Source: Luteococcus sp038433135 (GTDB lineage Bacteria > Actinomycetota > Actinomycetes > Propionibacteriales > Propionibacteriaceae). From it: DNA of 64,000 nucleotides. The notes beneath the pieces were generated by a model. The model made no database searches, was not told where the DNA came from, and saw only the letters and a list, made by a program, of their open reading frames with translations. Positions 1 to 7,546 of this stretch are shown in pieces. Position numbers and translations under genes: made by a program. Positions within the stretch are counted from its first letter, which is position 1. Every line of letters begins with the position of its first letter. Location: contig NZ_JBCDMV010000008.1 in assembly GCF_038433135.1 (NCBI RefSeq), positions 186,001-250,000 on the forward strand. The letters are read 5' to 3'.

Positions 1-160
1 AGCCCTCCTCCTCCAGCACGGCCATGTCATTGCGGACGGTGGCCGGGGAGACATTGAGCTGGTGGCGTTCCACCAAGGCCTTGGAGCCGACGGGTTCCTT
101 GCTGGACACATAGTCGGTGACGATGGCCTTGAGCACGTCCATCTTGCGATCGTCGAGCAT
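1..160 (-). CDS. hrcA: Heat-inducible repressor HrcA, N-terminal fragment
   Basis: The reverse strand reads MLDDRKMDVLKAIV...SKEPVGSKALVE...VSPATVRNDMAVLEEEG, the winged-helix N-terminus of HrcA; the rest lies beyond the left edge. HrcA represses class I heat-shock genes (groE, dnaK) by binding CIRCE operators, and is folded or activated by GroEL (known for the family). Two ATGs are adjacent (163 and 160); I take the second because the GAGGAGG upstream then has normal spacing. A CIRCE-like inverted repeat lies just upstream at 184-210, so autoregulation is expected. hrcA normally sits next to hemW and dnaJ, which fits hemW being a few genes away. Confidence 0.9.
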   Translation of the reverse strand, partial: MLDDRKMDVLKAIVTDYVSSKEPVGSKALVERHQLNVSPATVRNDMAVLEEEG

Positions 161-183
161 CATCCCCTCCTCACGTCGAAATC

Positions 184-210
184 TTGGCACTCACCCGGAG
201 CGAGTGCCAG
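184..210. promoter_or_regulatory. CIRCE operator of hrcA
   Basis: TTGGCACTC (184-192), nine bases, then GAGTGCCAG (202-210). This matches the CIRCE layout TTAGCACTC-N9-GAGTGCTAA in the GC-rich form used by actinobacteria. It lies 24 nt upstream of the hrcA start, where HrcA would bind and shut off its own operon. Confidence 0.85.
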
Positions 211-245
211 CATACGCGCCCGGAACACCCCAGCCCCAACCCAGA

Positions 246-497
246 CGCTTCAAGGCGTCGCTGGGGCGGCTGACCGTCACCCCGGCCTTCTTCGCACCAC
301 TGGAGTCCTCCGGCCTGCAGGAGCTGCCCGTGGCCACCACCTTCGCTCGGCAGATCGACGCGGTGCAGCCCGATCACACAGATCCCTTCGACCGTCTCAT
401 CTGTGCCCAGGCAGCCACGGAGGGACCAACCCTGGTGACCACTGACAAGCTTCTGCTGGCAGCACCGACAGTGAACACGCTCGACGCCCGGCGCTAG
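246..497 (+). pseudogene. Remnant of a PIN-domain (VapC-like) toxin, C-terminal part
   Basis: The reading frame ending at TAG 495-497 carries a recognisable PIN-domain C-terminal half: RFKASLGRL, then an LPV segment, the characteristic DPFDRLICAQA, and EGPTLVTTD with its acidic residue. There is no start codon or N-terminal half with the first catalytic aspartate; upstream the frame runs through the CIRCE operator and hrcA antisense. No antitoxin partner is present. I read it as a decayed type II toxin gene rather than a functional protein. With the CIRCE element it accounts for the roughly 340 nt gap between hrcA and the next gene. The stop codon is embedded in the probable -10 box of the following gene. 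Confidence 0.6.
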
Positions 498-500
498 GCT
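495..500 (+). promoter_or_regulatory. Probable -10 box for a leaderless transcript
   Basis: TAGGCT, seven bases, then the ATG at 508. No Shine-Dalgarno is present. The spacing fits transcription starting at the start codon. Confidence 0.45.
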
Positions 501-507
501 CGGGCGC

Positions 508-1395
508 ATGCGTGAATTCTCGATCGGTGACTGGCAGCCTGTCCGTGACAACGTCTACGTGGCGCAATTGCAACCCGCCGCCGTCAACGCCGGCCTGGTG
601 ATCGGCGAAGCCGGAGTGCTGCTGGTGGATTGTGGCTCCTCCCCCGCCCAGGGCCATGAGCTGGCCGCCTCTGCCGAGGCCCTGGCCGGGCGGCCCGTCA
701 CCCACGTCGTCGTCACCCACGCGCATTTCGACCACTTCTACGGCTTGGCCGGTGTGCACGCCCAGGCGCCGGAGGTGGTCAGCATCGGCCACGAGAACCT
801 GGCCGCGCACCTGGACGGCAGCAATGATCCCGACGTCGATCCCGACGTGATCCGACGAGATCTGGGTTTCGAGCCGTCGGAGCTGGTGGCCCCCGGCACG
901 CCGATCAGCTTCCTGCACGCCATCGATCTGGGCGACCGCGTGGTGGAGCTGGTCCATCTGGGCCCGGGGCACAGCGATTCCGACCTCTTCGTACAGATCC
1001 CTGACGCCCGGATCGTCTTCACCGGCGACATGATCGAGACCTCGTCGGATCCGATGGTGGGGCCGGATTCGCACGTCGACAGCTGGCCGCAGGCGATCGA
1101 CGGGGTGGTGAAGAATGCCCGCGAGGATGCGCTGTTCATCCCCGGCCACGGGGCGGTCGCCACGCTGGAAGAAGTGACCAACCAGCGGGCCGCGATCTCC
1201 AAGCTCTGGTCCGCCGCCGAGGACTGTGTCAAGAACGGGATGAGCATGGACGAGGTGATCGCCGACCTGAATGGTGAGCGTCAGGTGGACTGGCCATTCG
1301 CACCGCAGGCCGTCGCCAATGCGCTCCCCTGGCTCTACCGGACGCTGGAGGCCAAGGGCGTGACCAAGAGCAAGTTCCTCCCGCTGGTCAACTGA
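508..1395 (+). CDS. MBL-fold metallo-hydrolase
   Basis: A 295-aa metallo-beta-lactamase-fold protein. The zinc motif HAHFDH is at residues 71-76, with further ligands in PGHS (H155), FTGD (D174) and PGHG (H214), so both metal sites look intact. No signal peptide is visible, so it is probably cytoplasmic. The family hydrolyses thioesters, lactones, phosphodiesters or beta-lactams, and the sequence does not show the substrate. It resembles the SoxH/quinoprotein-relay branch more than glyoxalase II, but this is only an impression. It is convergent with the phosphatase-like gene 7 nt downstream. The start is the ATG 7 nt after TAGGCT, suggesting a leaderless mRNA. Confidence 0.85.
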   Translation: MREFSIGDWQPVRDNVYVAQLQPAAVNAGLVIGEAGVLLVDCGSSPAQGHELAASAEALAGRPVTHVVVTHAHFDHFYGLAGVHAQAPEVVSIGHENLAAHLDGSNDPDVDPDVIRRDLGFEPSELVAPGTPISFLHAIDLGDRVVELVHLGPGHSDSDLFVQIPDARIVFTGDMIETSSDPMVGPDSHVDSWPQAIDGVVKNAREDALFIPGHGAVATLEEVTNQRAAISKLWSAAEDCVKNGMSMDEVIADLNGERQVDWPFAPQAVANALPWLYRTLEAKGVTKSKFLPLVN

Positions 1396-1402
1396 CCCCG
1401 GT

Positions 1403-2185
1403 TCACAGATCCGGTTCTCCCCAGACGGACTGCACCTGATCCCACAGCTCCGGTGTCGCGGCGCTGAGCAGCCCCGGGCCGGGCCAGTCGGGGGTGTAGT
1501 CGACGCCGCCCCAGCGTCGGGCCGCACCACCGATCTCACGCACCATCAGGGTGCCGGGCAGGTGGTCCCACGGATGCACCTGGCTGTAGACCAGGTAGTC
1601 CAGCTCGCCGGTGAGCAGCTTGGGGTAGTCGATCCCGCAGCACCAGGCGGAGCGCTCCACCGGAGCCAGCACACCTTCACCATCGAAACCATGCCGACGG
1701 TGCTTGCTGGTGGCCCCGACGGGCAGCTCGGGAAGGGGGTTGCGTACCAGCCGCTCGCCATTTCGCTCCACCCCGGCACCCTTCTCCGCGACGAACGACA
1801 CTTCGTGCTCGGGCTGCCAGATCCAGCCGCGGGTCTGCTCACCATTGACGACTTCCGCGATCATCACCGCATGGTCCGGGCTGCCGGCGACGAAGTTCTT
1901 GGTGCCGTCCACCGGATCGACGGTGAACCCATGCGCCGCCCCGGCCAGGGTGTATTCCAACTCGGGCTGGTTGAAGCAGGCCTCCTCGCCCACCACGAGC
2001 GCGTCGGGGAACATCCGTCGCAGCTCCCGGGTGAGCAGCACCTCGGATTCGCGATCGGCAATGGTGACGTAGTCGCCCGGCTTCTTCTGCTCCACCTCGC
2101 CAGCCGCCAGCGCGCGGAAACGCGGGGTGATCACCTCCGCGGCCACTCGCTGCATCAGCTCGAGCACATCCTGCGTAGTCACCAT
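1403..2185 (-). CDS. Inositol monophosphatase family protein
   Basis: A 260-aa member of the Li-sensitive Mg-dependent phosphatase superfamily. The acidic GEE around residue 67 and DPVDGTKNF (90-98) form the metal site, and HPWDHLPG near residue 205 carries the second aspartate. Relatives dephosphorylate inositol phosphates, histidinol phosphate (HisN), fructose-1,6-bisphosphate or PAP. I cannot choose between them; the short size and HPWDH motif would also fit the actinobacterial histidinol-phosphatase type. It is a single reverse-strand gene. A TAGGCT box 6 nt before the ATG suggests a leaderless transcript. Confidence 0.85.
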   Translation of the reverse strand: MVTTQDVLELMQRVAAEVITPRFRALAAGEVEQKKPGDYVTIADRESEVLLTRELRRMFPDALVVGEEACFNQPELEYTLAGAAHGFTVDPVDGTKNFVAGSPDHAVMIAEVVNGEQTRGWIWQPEHEVSFVAEKGAGVERNGERLVRNPLPELPVGATSKHRRHGFDGEGVLAPVERSAWCCGIDYPKLLTGELDYLVYSQVHPWDHLPGTLMVREIGGAARRWGGVDYTPDWPGPGLLSAATPELWDQVQSVWGEPDL

Positions 2186-2191
2186 GCCAAC

Positions 2192-2197
2192 AGCCTA
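2192..2197 (-). promoter_or_regulatory. Probable -10 box, leaderless
   Basis: TAGGCT on the reverse strand, then six bases, then the ATG at 2185. There is no ribosome binding site. Confidence 0.5.
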
Positions 2198-2248
2198 TGC
2201 AGTGGGGCCCAAGAGTGCATCGCGGGGCGAGCCACACCGCCCGTCTGA

Positions 2249-3097
2249 TCAAATCTGTTCGATGTGGTCCTGGGTGACGAAGTCGATCAGCTTCTCCACC
2301 TCGGTGTTGAAGCTGGGTTCCAGGTCTCGAAAACTGCTCACCCGGGCGAGGATCGCCTGCCAGGCCTGGGCGACGTCCTTCTGGTCCTGGTGCGGGAGGT
2401 TCAGTGCCGCCAGCGTGCCCTTCTTCCAGTCGACGTCCATCGGGATCTCGGGCCACTTCTTCAAGCCGACGCGCTCGGGCTTGATCGCCTGCCAGACGTC
2501 GATGAACCGGTGTCCGCCGATCATCACGAAATCCCCGTAGCCGCCCTTGGCCACGTCCTTGGCGATCCGGGACTCCTTGGAGCCGGTGACCAGGTGGTCC
2601 ACCAGGACCGCGAGGCGTCGCCCCTTCTCCGGCTTGAATTCGGCGACGATCCCCACCAGGTCGTCGATGCCACCCAGGTACTCCACGACGACGCCGACGT
2701 GGCGCAGGTCATCACCCCAGACCTTCTCCACCAGTTCCGCGTCGTGCCGGCCCTCGACGTAGATCCGGCTGGGCAGCGCCACCTTGGCGACGGTCCTTTC
2801 GCTAGCCCGCGAGCCGGACGCCGTGTACTTCCGTTCGGCCTTGCCGGTGCGCGGCGGCACACACAGCTTCACCGGCTGGCCCTCCACGACGAAGCCCGGC
2901 CCGACGGGGAAGGAGCGCCGCTTCAGCTTGTAGTTCTCCAGCACGACGACGCCGTTCTCCCACTTGACGATCTCGCCGGCGAAACCCGTCGACGGCTCCT
3001 CGACGATCATCCCCAGTTCCATCGGCATGTCGATGGTCTGCGGCTTGCCGGCCTTCTGCCAGCCCTTGCTCAGCACGTCCCTGTTGTAGCGATCCAC
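2249..3097 (-). CDS. DUF3097 domain-containing protein
   Basis: A 282-aa protein of the actinobacteria-specific DUF3097 family, recognised from its start (MDRYNRDVL) and the conserved core. The middle has IYVEGRHDAELVEKVWGDDLR followed by LAVLVDHL, which resembles a TOPRIM-like metal-binding core (glutamate, then DxD-like acidic residues). A nucleic-acid-related role is therefore conceivable, but unproven. The N-terminal 90 residues look like a small beta-barrel. It often neighbours hemW in actinobacteria, as here (hemW is 0.7 kb away, separated only by the toxin-antitoxin pair). Function unknown. It starts with GTG. Confidence 0.85.
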   Translation of the reverse strand: MDRYNRDVLSKGWQKAGKPQTIDMPMELGMIVEEPSTGFAGEIVKWENGVVVLENYKLKRRSFPVGPGFVVEGQPVKLCVPPRTGKAERKYTASGSRASERTVAKVALPSRIYVEGRHDAELVEKVWGDDLRHVGVVVEYLGGIDDLVGIVAEFKPEKGRRLAVLVDHLVTGSKESRIAKDVAKGGYGDFVMIGGHRFIDVWQAIKPERVGLKKWPEIPMDVDWKKGTLAALNLPHQDQKDVAQAWQAILARVSSFRDLEPSFNTEVEKLIDFVTQDHIEQI

Positions 3098-3146
3098 GTC
3101 GGACGAGGTTACCCGAGCACTGACACCTTCTCGGGCAAGCAGCTAC

Positions 3147-3164
3147 TTGCTACATTTGCTACAT
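3147..3164 (+). promoter_or_regulatory. Direct-repeat operator overlapping -10 and start of the TA operon
   Basis: TTGCTACAT occurs twice head-to-tail (3147-3155 and 3156-3164), with a further GCTAC just upstream. The first copy supplies TACATT (3151-3156), a -10 box 6 nt before the ATG at 3163, and the second copy runs into the start codon. No Shine-Dalgarno is present. The layout suggests a leaderless transcript autorepressed by antitoxin binding to the repeats. Confidence 0.5.
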
Positions 3165-3429
3165 GGCCACGATTACGCATCGCGAGTTGCGCAACAACAG
3201 CGCCGAGATCCTGCGCCGCGTCAACGCCGGCGAGATCTTTGATGTGACCAACAATGGTCAACTGGCCGCAACCGTCTCACCTCCCGTGACCGACTCTTTG
3301 GAGCGCCTGCGCTTGCAGGGCAAGGTACGCCCAGCAACGAAACGCGTTCGCTGGCAAGAAGCCTTCGCTGATGCGCCAACCCTTGACGTGACGACTGAAG
3401 AGATCCTGGCTGACGTGCGCGGTGAGTGA
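3163..3429 (+). CDS. Type II antitoxin, Phd/YefM family
   Basis: An 88-aa protein starting MATITHRELRNNSAEILRRVNAGE, the Phd/YefM DNA-binding N-terminus (typically 70-90 aa). The C-terminal half (after residue 45) is charged and should be the disordered toxin-neutralising segment. Family members repress their own operon together with the toxin. The stop overlaps the downstream PIN-toxin start (TGATG), so the pair is translationally coupled. The ATG has no Shine-Dalgarno but has a -10 box 6 nt before it. Sequence composition (lower GC than neighbours) and its position between DUF3097 and hemW suggest acquisition. Confidence 0.9.
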   Translation: MATITHRELRNNSAEILRRVNAGEIFDVTNNGQLAATVSPPVTDSLERLRLQGKVRPATKRVRWQEAFADAPTLDVTTEEILADVRGE

Positions 3430-3824
3430 TGACCACCTATCTCGACACGTCGGCTGCCATGAAGGCGATCATTGCCGAGCCAGAGAGCAATGCCCTGCGT
3501 CAAACCGTCGACGACCTTGCCGACACCGACGATGAGCTTGTTTCCTCGTGGCTCCTGCACACCGAGCTTCACTGCGCAGCTACTCGACGGGCCGAGATTC
3601 CGGCAGCCTTCGTTGGTCAACTGCTGGCTGATGTCTCTCTGGTTGACATCACACGAGAGCATCTCGTCATCGGCGCGAGCGCGCGCTGGGGGTTGGAGGC
3701 TGGCGATGCGATCCACGTGGCCACCGCCCTGTTCCTTGGCGTTGACCAGATCATCACCTATGACCGGGAGATGATCGATGTCCTTTGCCGGATCGGGATC
3801 CCGGTGCTCTCCCCAGGCGCCTGA
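3429..3824 (+). CDS. Type II toxin, VapC-like PIN-domain ribonuclease
   Basis: A protein of about 131 aa beginning MTTYLDTSAAMK, where the aspartate of LDTSA is the first PIN acidic residue. Later acidic positions are in the LHTELHC segment and in LEAGDAIHVATAL, followed by ITYDREM near the C-terminus. PIN toxins are Mg-dependent RNases cutting tRNA or rRNA (family knowledge); the target here is unknown. All catalytic positions appear present, so the toxin should be active. A GTG one codon upstream (3426) is an alternative start. It overlaps the antitoxin stop by one base and ends 2 nt before the convergent hemW stop. Confidence 0.88.
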   Translation: MTTYLDTSAAMKAIIAEPESNALRQTVDDLADTDDELVSSWLLHTELHCAATRRAEIPAAFVGQLLADVSLVDITREHLVIGASARWGLEAGDAIHVATALFLGVDQIITYDREMIDVLCRIGIPVLSPGA

Positions 3825-3825
3825 C

Positions 3826-5034
3826 TCAGTCCAGCAGGTCCCGGATGACGGCGTCGGCCAGCAGACGACCCTGCAGGGTGAGCACCAGCCGGTCGTGGGT
3901 GATCCGGGCCAGGCCCCGCTCCACGAAGGACGGGACCCGCCCCAGTTCAGAATCCGTCAGCACCTCCCACGGCAGGCCGTCGGAGAGGCGTAGTTCCAGC
4001 AGCACCCGCTCCACCCGTCGGTCCTCGGCGGAGACGATCTCCCGGCCGGCCCCCGGGGTGCGGCCGGCGTCCAGCGCCGCGGCATAGCTGCGCGGGTGCT
4101 TCACATTCCACCAGCGCACTCCCCCGGCGTGGCTGTGCGCGCCGGGGCCGATCCCCCACCAGGTGTGGCCGAGCCAGTAGGCCATGTTGTGCCGGGCACG
4201 GTGCTCGACGCCGCGGGACCAGTTGCTCACCTCATAGGCCTCGAAACCGTTGCCGGTCAGCACGTCCTCGGTCAGCAGGTACTTGTCGGCCAGGTCATCG
4301 TCGTCGGTCATCGGGAGTTGCCCGCGACGGATCTGGTTGGCGAGCCGGGTGCCGTCCTCGACGATCAGGGCATAGGCGCTGACGTGCTCCGGCTCGGCCT
4401 CCAATGCGGCATCCAGGCTGGCCCACCAATCCTCCAGGCTCTCCCCCGGTGTGCCGTAGATCAGGTCCAGGCTCACGTCAGCAAAACCAGCAGCGCGGGC
4501 CAGCTTGGCCGCCTCCACCGCCCGGCCGGGGGTGTGCCGCCGTTCCAGCACCTGCAGCACGTGCGGGCGCGCGGACTGCATCCCCAGGCTGATCCGGGTG
4601 AAGCCGCCGTCCAGCAAATCCTCCAGCAGGCGGGGGGTCACCGTCTCCGGGTTGGCCTCGGTGGTGACCTCCGCGTCGGGCTGCAGGCCGAAGGCGTCGC
4701 GGACATGGCCCAACAGACCGCTCAGTTCGCCGCCGGTGAGCATGGTGGGGGTGCCGCCGCCGAAGAAGACGGTGCTGGCGGCGGGCAGGTCATCACCCAG
4801 CACCCGTCGGGCCAGGTCGATCTCCGCATGCGCGGCGCGCAGGTAGTCCGCGGTGCCGGTGCCCTGCAGTTCATTGGACGTGTAGGTGTTGAAGTCGCAG
4901 TAGCCGCAGCGGGTGGCACAGAAGGGCACGTGCAGGTAGATGCTCAGCGGCGTGCCGGGCAGCTCAGCCAGGGCGGAGGCGGGCAAGGCCCCGTCGTCGG
5001 GCACGGGTTCACCATCGGGCAGCACGGAAGGCAC
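3826..5034 (-). CDS. hemW: Radical SAM heme chaperone HemW
   Basis: A 402-aa protein with the radical-SAM [4Fe-4S] motif C39-x3-C43-x2-C46 (CATRCGYC) in the HVPFC context diagnostic of HemW/HemN-like proteins, and the glycine-rich FFGGGTPT SAM segment. The fourth cysteine of the HemN coproporphyrinogen oxidases is not in the motif, which matches HemW, a heme-binding chaperone that delivers heme to respiratory enzymes (known). Position near hrcA and, further on, lepA is typical. It starts with GTG, with TACGCT exactly 6 nt upstream and no ribosome binding site. Confidence 0.92.
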   Translation of the reverse strand: MPSVLPDGEPVPDDGALPASALAELPGTPLSIYLHVPFCATRCGYCDFNTYTSNELQGTGTADYLRAAHAEIDLARRVLGDDLPAASTVFFGGGTPTMLTGGELSGLLGHVRDAFGLQPDAEVTTEANPETVTPRLLEDLLDGGFTRISLGMQSARPHVLQVLERRHTPGRAVEAAKLARAAGFADVSLDLIYGTPGESLEDWWASLDAALEAEPEHVSAYALIVEDGTRLANQIRRGQLPMTDDDDLADKYLLTEDVLTGNGFEAYEVSNWSRGVEHRARHNMAYWLGHTWWGIGPGAHSHAGGVRWWNVKHPRSYAAALDAGRTPGAGREIVSAEDRRVERVLLELRLSDGLPWEVLTDSELGRVPSFVERGLARITHDRLVLTLQGRLLADAVIRDLLD

Positions 5035-5040
5035 CGGGCC

Positions 5041-5046
5041 AGCGTA
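5041..5046 (-). promoter_or_regulatory. Probable -10 box of hemW, leaderless
   Basis: TACGCT on the reverse strand, then six bases, then the GTG start at 5034. Confidence 0.45.
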
Positions 5047-5084
5047 CTGCCAGCCGCCGGGGGCAGCCTTCCAAGATCAACACT

Positions 5085-5185
5085 GCGAGGGTTGCGCATC
5101 AACCATCAGTGCAGCTCCACTCCAGCGGGAGGCACGCTCAGCCGTCACAGCGCGGTGGTACCAGTGCGCAACCCTTGCAGGGTTG
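5085..5185. repeat. Cluster of AGGGTTG half-sites between hemW and the sugar ABC operon
   Basis: A 14-bp arm at 5085-5098 (GCGAGGGTTGCGCA) is repeated in inverse orientation at 5165-5178 with one mismatch. The second arm also forms a compact palindrome, CAACCCT-TGC-AGGGTTG, at 5169-5185. Three copies of AGGGTTG therefore lie 100-215 nt upstream of the solute-binding protein gene. They look like operator half-sites for a sugar-responsive repressor (LacI or ROK type) encoded elsewhere; this role is inferred. Confidence 0.4.
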
Positions 5186-5288
5186 GCCGCTGACCCCTCG
5201 GCACCCGCGCGGATCATGGTTGGCTCGCCGAGCTGGAGCAGCCGACGGACGAGTGTGGAAAGCTCAAAGTTTCAAGCGGATCGGGAAC

Positions 5289-5294
5289 TATGAT
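5289..5294 (+). promoter_or_regulatory. -10 box of the sugar ABC operon, leaderless
   Basis: TATGAT, a near-consensus -10 box, six bases before the ATG at 5301. There is no Shine-Dalgarno between them, so the mRNA probably begins at the start codon. Confidence 0.55.
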
Positions 5295-5300
5295 CAGCGC

Positions 5301-6593
5301 ATGAAGCTCTCACGTCGCAATTTGATCTCCCTCGCCGGTGCCGCTGCAGCCACCAGCGCGCTCGCCGCCTGCGGCAGCAACAAGGGGGGCATCGGAGCCA
5401 GCACCGGCCCCAGTGCCTCCGGCTCCGCTGGGGGTTCCTCCGGGCCCGCGCTCACGCACTGGTACCACGAGTACGGCGAGCAGGGCACGCAGGACGCCGT
5501 GAAGAAGTACGCGGCCGCCTATGACAAGGCCAAGGTCACGGTGAAGTGGAATGCCGGTGACTACGCCAAGTTGCTCAGTGCCGCGCTGCTGACCAAGGAC
5601 ATCCCGGACGTCTTCGAAGCGGAGATGGGCCCCAGCATCGACCTGATCAAGGCCGGCCAGGTGGCCGACCTGACCGACGTCGTCGGCGAGGCCAAGGGCA
5701 AGTTCAATGCCGAGCTGATCAACCGGATGAGCTACGAGGGCAAGATCTACGGCCTGCCGCAGGTGGTGGACATGCACCTGCTGTACTACCGCAAGAGCCT
5801 GTTGGAGAAGGCCGGCGTGCAGCCGCCGAAGACCTTCACCGAACTGGTGGATGCCGCCAAGAAGGTCAAGACCAAGGATGTTGGCGGCCTGTTCGTCGGC
5901 AACGACGGCATCGGCCCGATCGCCACCGCGTTGCTCTATGCGTCGGGCAATGACTGGTTCGACCAGGACAAGACCAAGGCCGGCTTCCTGGATCCGTCCT
6001 TCTACCAGGCGCTGACCGACTTCCGCGACCTGTTCTCCTCGGGCGCCCTGCTGCAGAGCGCCAGCAAGGACTGGTACGACGGCTCCCCCTTCGCCAATGA
6101 GGAGACCGCGATGCAGTGGGGTGGCCTGTGGTCGATGACCGACATCCAGAAGGCGCTGGGCGACGACTTCGGCGTGCTGCCTTTCCCGGCCATCGGCAGC
6201 AAGGGCAAGCAGGCCACCATGTTCGGCTCCTTCGGTGCCTGCGTCGCGGCCAAGGGGGCCAATGTTGAGGCCGCCAAGCAGTACGTGAAGTGGTTGTGGG
6301 TGGACCAGACCGACTACCAGGTGGAATTCGCCAACAACTTCGGCACCCACGTCCCCGCCCAGGGTGAGCTGGCACCCCGGTGCACCAAGCTCGCCGAGGG
6401 TGCGGGTGCGGAAGCCGCCAAGATCCTGGCCGACTTCGGCAAGCCCGCCAGCGACATCCTGTGGTCCGGCGCCATGGCCGACGCCTTCAGCGCCGCCGTC
6501 AGCAATGTGGTGAAGAAGAAGGCCGATCCGGCCAAGGAGATGGCAGCCGTCGGCACCAAGGTGGCCGCCGAACTCAAGCGCATCAAGGGCTGA
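5301..6593 (+). CDS. Sugar ABC transporter substrate-binding lipoprotein
   Basis: A 430-aa extracellular solute-binding protein, family 1 (MalE-like). It begins MKLSRRNLISLAG and carries a lipobox L-A-A-C with the cysteine at residue 24. The twin arginines (SRRNLIS) suggest export by Tat rather than Sec. A serine/glycine-rich linker follows, then the two-lobe binding fold. It captures a carbohydrate outside the cell and hands it to the two permeases encoded immediately downstream, with a one-base overlap (TGATG). The substrate is not evident. The start was chosen by the signal peptide and by the -10 box 6 nt upstream. Confidence 0.9.
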   Translation: MKLSRRNLISLAGAAAATSALAACGSNKGGIGASTGPSASGSAGGSSGPALTHWYHEYGEQGTQDAVKKYAAAYDKAKVTVKWNAGDYAKLLSAALLTKDIPDVFEAEMGPSIDLIKAGQVADLTDVVGEAKGKFNAELINRMSYEGKIYGLPQVVDMHLLYYRKSLLEKAGVQPPKTFTELVDAAKKVKTKDVGGLFVGNDGIGPIATALLYASGNDWFDQDKTKAGFLDPSFYQALTDFRDLFSSGALLQSASKDWYDGSPFANEETAMQWGGLWSMTDIQKALGDDFGVLPFPAIGSKGKQATMFGSFGACVAAKGANVEAAKQYVKWLWVDQTDYQVEFANNFGTHVPAQGELAPRCTKLAEGAGAEAAKILADFGKPASDILWSGAMADAFSAAVSNVVKKKADPAKEMAAVGTKVAAELKRIKG

Positions 6594-7546
6594 TGAGCGC
6601 CAGCCCGCAGCTTCCACGTGCGTCCCTGGTGCGTCGCCTCGGCGGCCATCAGGGACGCAACTGGTGGTTCCTGGCCTTCGTGGCGCCCTTCATCATCGGC
6701 CTGGCGCTGTTCGTCTACATCCCGATCCTCTGGAGTGCCTACCTCTCCTTCTTCGACGCCCGCAACACGGTCACCCCGACGAAATTCGTCGGGCTCGCCA
6801 ACTACCGCTACCTGCTGGGTGACCAGCTCTTTCGGGATTCGATCCTGACCTTCATCGGCTTCAGCGCCTTCATCGTGCCGTTGACCTTCGTCTGTTCCCT
6901 GTCGCTGGCGCTGCTGCTGGACGGGATCAAGACCGGCCAGGCCTTCTTCCGCTCGGTCTTCTTCATCCCGACGGCGGTCAGCTATGTGATCGCCGCCATG
7001 ATCTGGCGCTTGAGCTTCTTCAGCGGCACCCGCTTCGGGCTGGCCAACTCGCTGTTGCGCCAGCTCGGTGGGGAGAATGTCAACTGGTTGGGCGGCACCA
7101 ATTCCTGGTACTGGCTGGTGCTGGTGACGCTGCGGCTGTGGCTGCAGGCGGGCTTCTACATGATCCTGTTCATCGCCGGGCTCAACAAGGTCCCGCGGGA
7201 GACCTACGAGGCCGCCGCCATCGACGGCGCGTCGGGGCTGAAGCTGCTGCGGCACATCACCCTGCCGCAGTTGCGCGCCACCTCGGTGGCGGTGCTGATG
7301 CTGTTGCTGATTGGCGCCTTCCAGGCCTTCGACGAGTTCTTCAACGTGCTGGGCACCATGGGCTCCTACCCGCCCTATGCCCGTCCCCCGCTGGTGCACC
7401 TGTACCTGATCAGCCTGGGCGGCGGCCAGCAGGATCTGGGCCTGGGTGGTGCCGGCACCATGATCATCACCGCGCTGATCGTCTTCTTCGGGTTGCTGCA
7501 GAACTGGCTCGTGACCCGCAGTGAACGCAAGGAGGGCAAGAAGTGA
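6593..7546 (+). CDS. Carbohydrate ABC transporter permease, MalF type
   Basis: A 317-aa inner-membrane permease with about six transmembrane segments, starting around residue 22 (WWFLAFVAPFIIGLALF). The EAA loop YEAAAIDGASGLKLLRHITLP near residue 202 contacts the ATPase. It is the first of two permeases forming a heterodimer. Start overlaps the binding-protein stop (TGATG). It ends with a lysine-rich tail (ERKEGKK) whose purine-rich codons also provide the ribosome binding site for the next gene. Confidence 0.92.
   Translation: MSASPQLPRASLVRRLGGHQGRNWWFLAFVAPFIIGLALFVYIPILWSAYLSFFDARNTVTPTKFVGLANYRYLLGDQLFRDSILTFIGFSAFIVPLTFVCSLSLALLLDGIKTGQAFFRSVFFIPTAVSYVIAAMIWRLSFFSGTRFGLANSLLRQLGGENVNWLGGTNSWYWLVLVTLRLWLQAGFYMILFIAGLNKVPRETYEAAAIDGASGLKLLRHITLPQLRATSVAVLMLLLIGAFQAFDEFFNVLGTMGSYPPYARPPLVHLYLISLGGGQQDLGLGGAGTMIITALIVFFGLLQNWLVTRSERKEGKK

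Noticed and set aside
5148..5170. GCGGTGGTACC upstream of the sugar ABC operon resembles a T-box antiterminator motif.
   Set aside because: No stem I or specifier loop is apparent, the downstream genes are not amino-acid related, and the conserved AGGGTGGNACCGCG is matched only in part.
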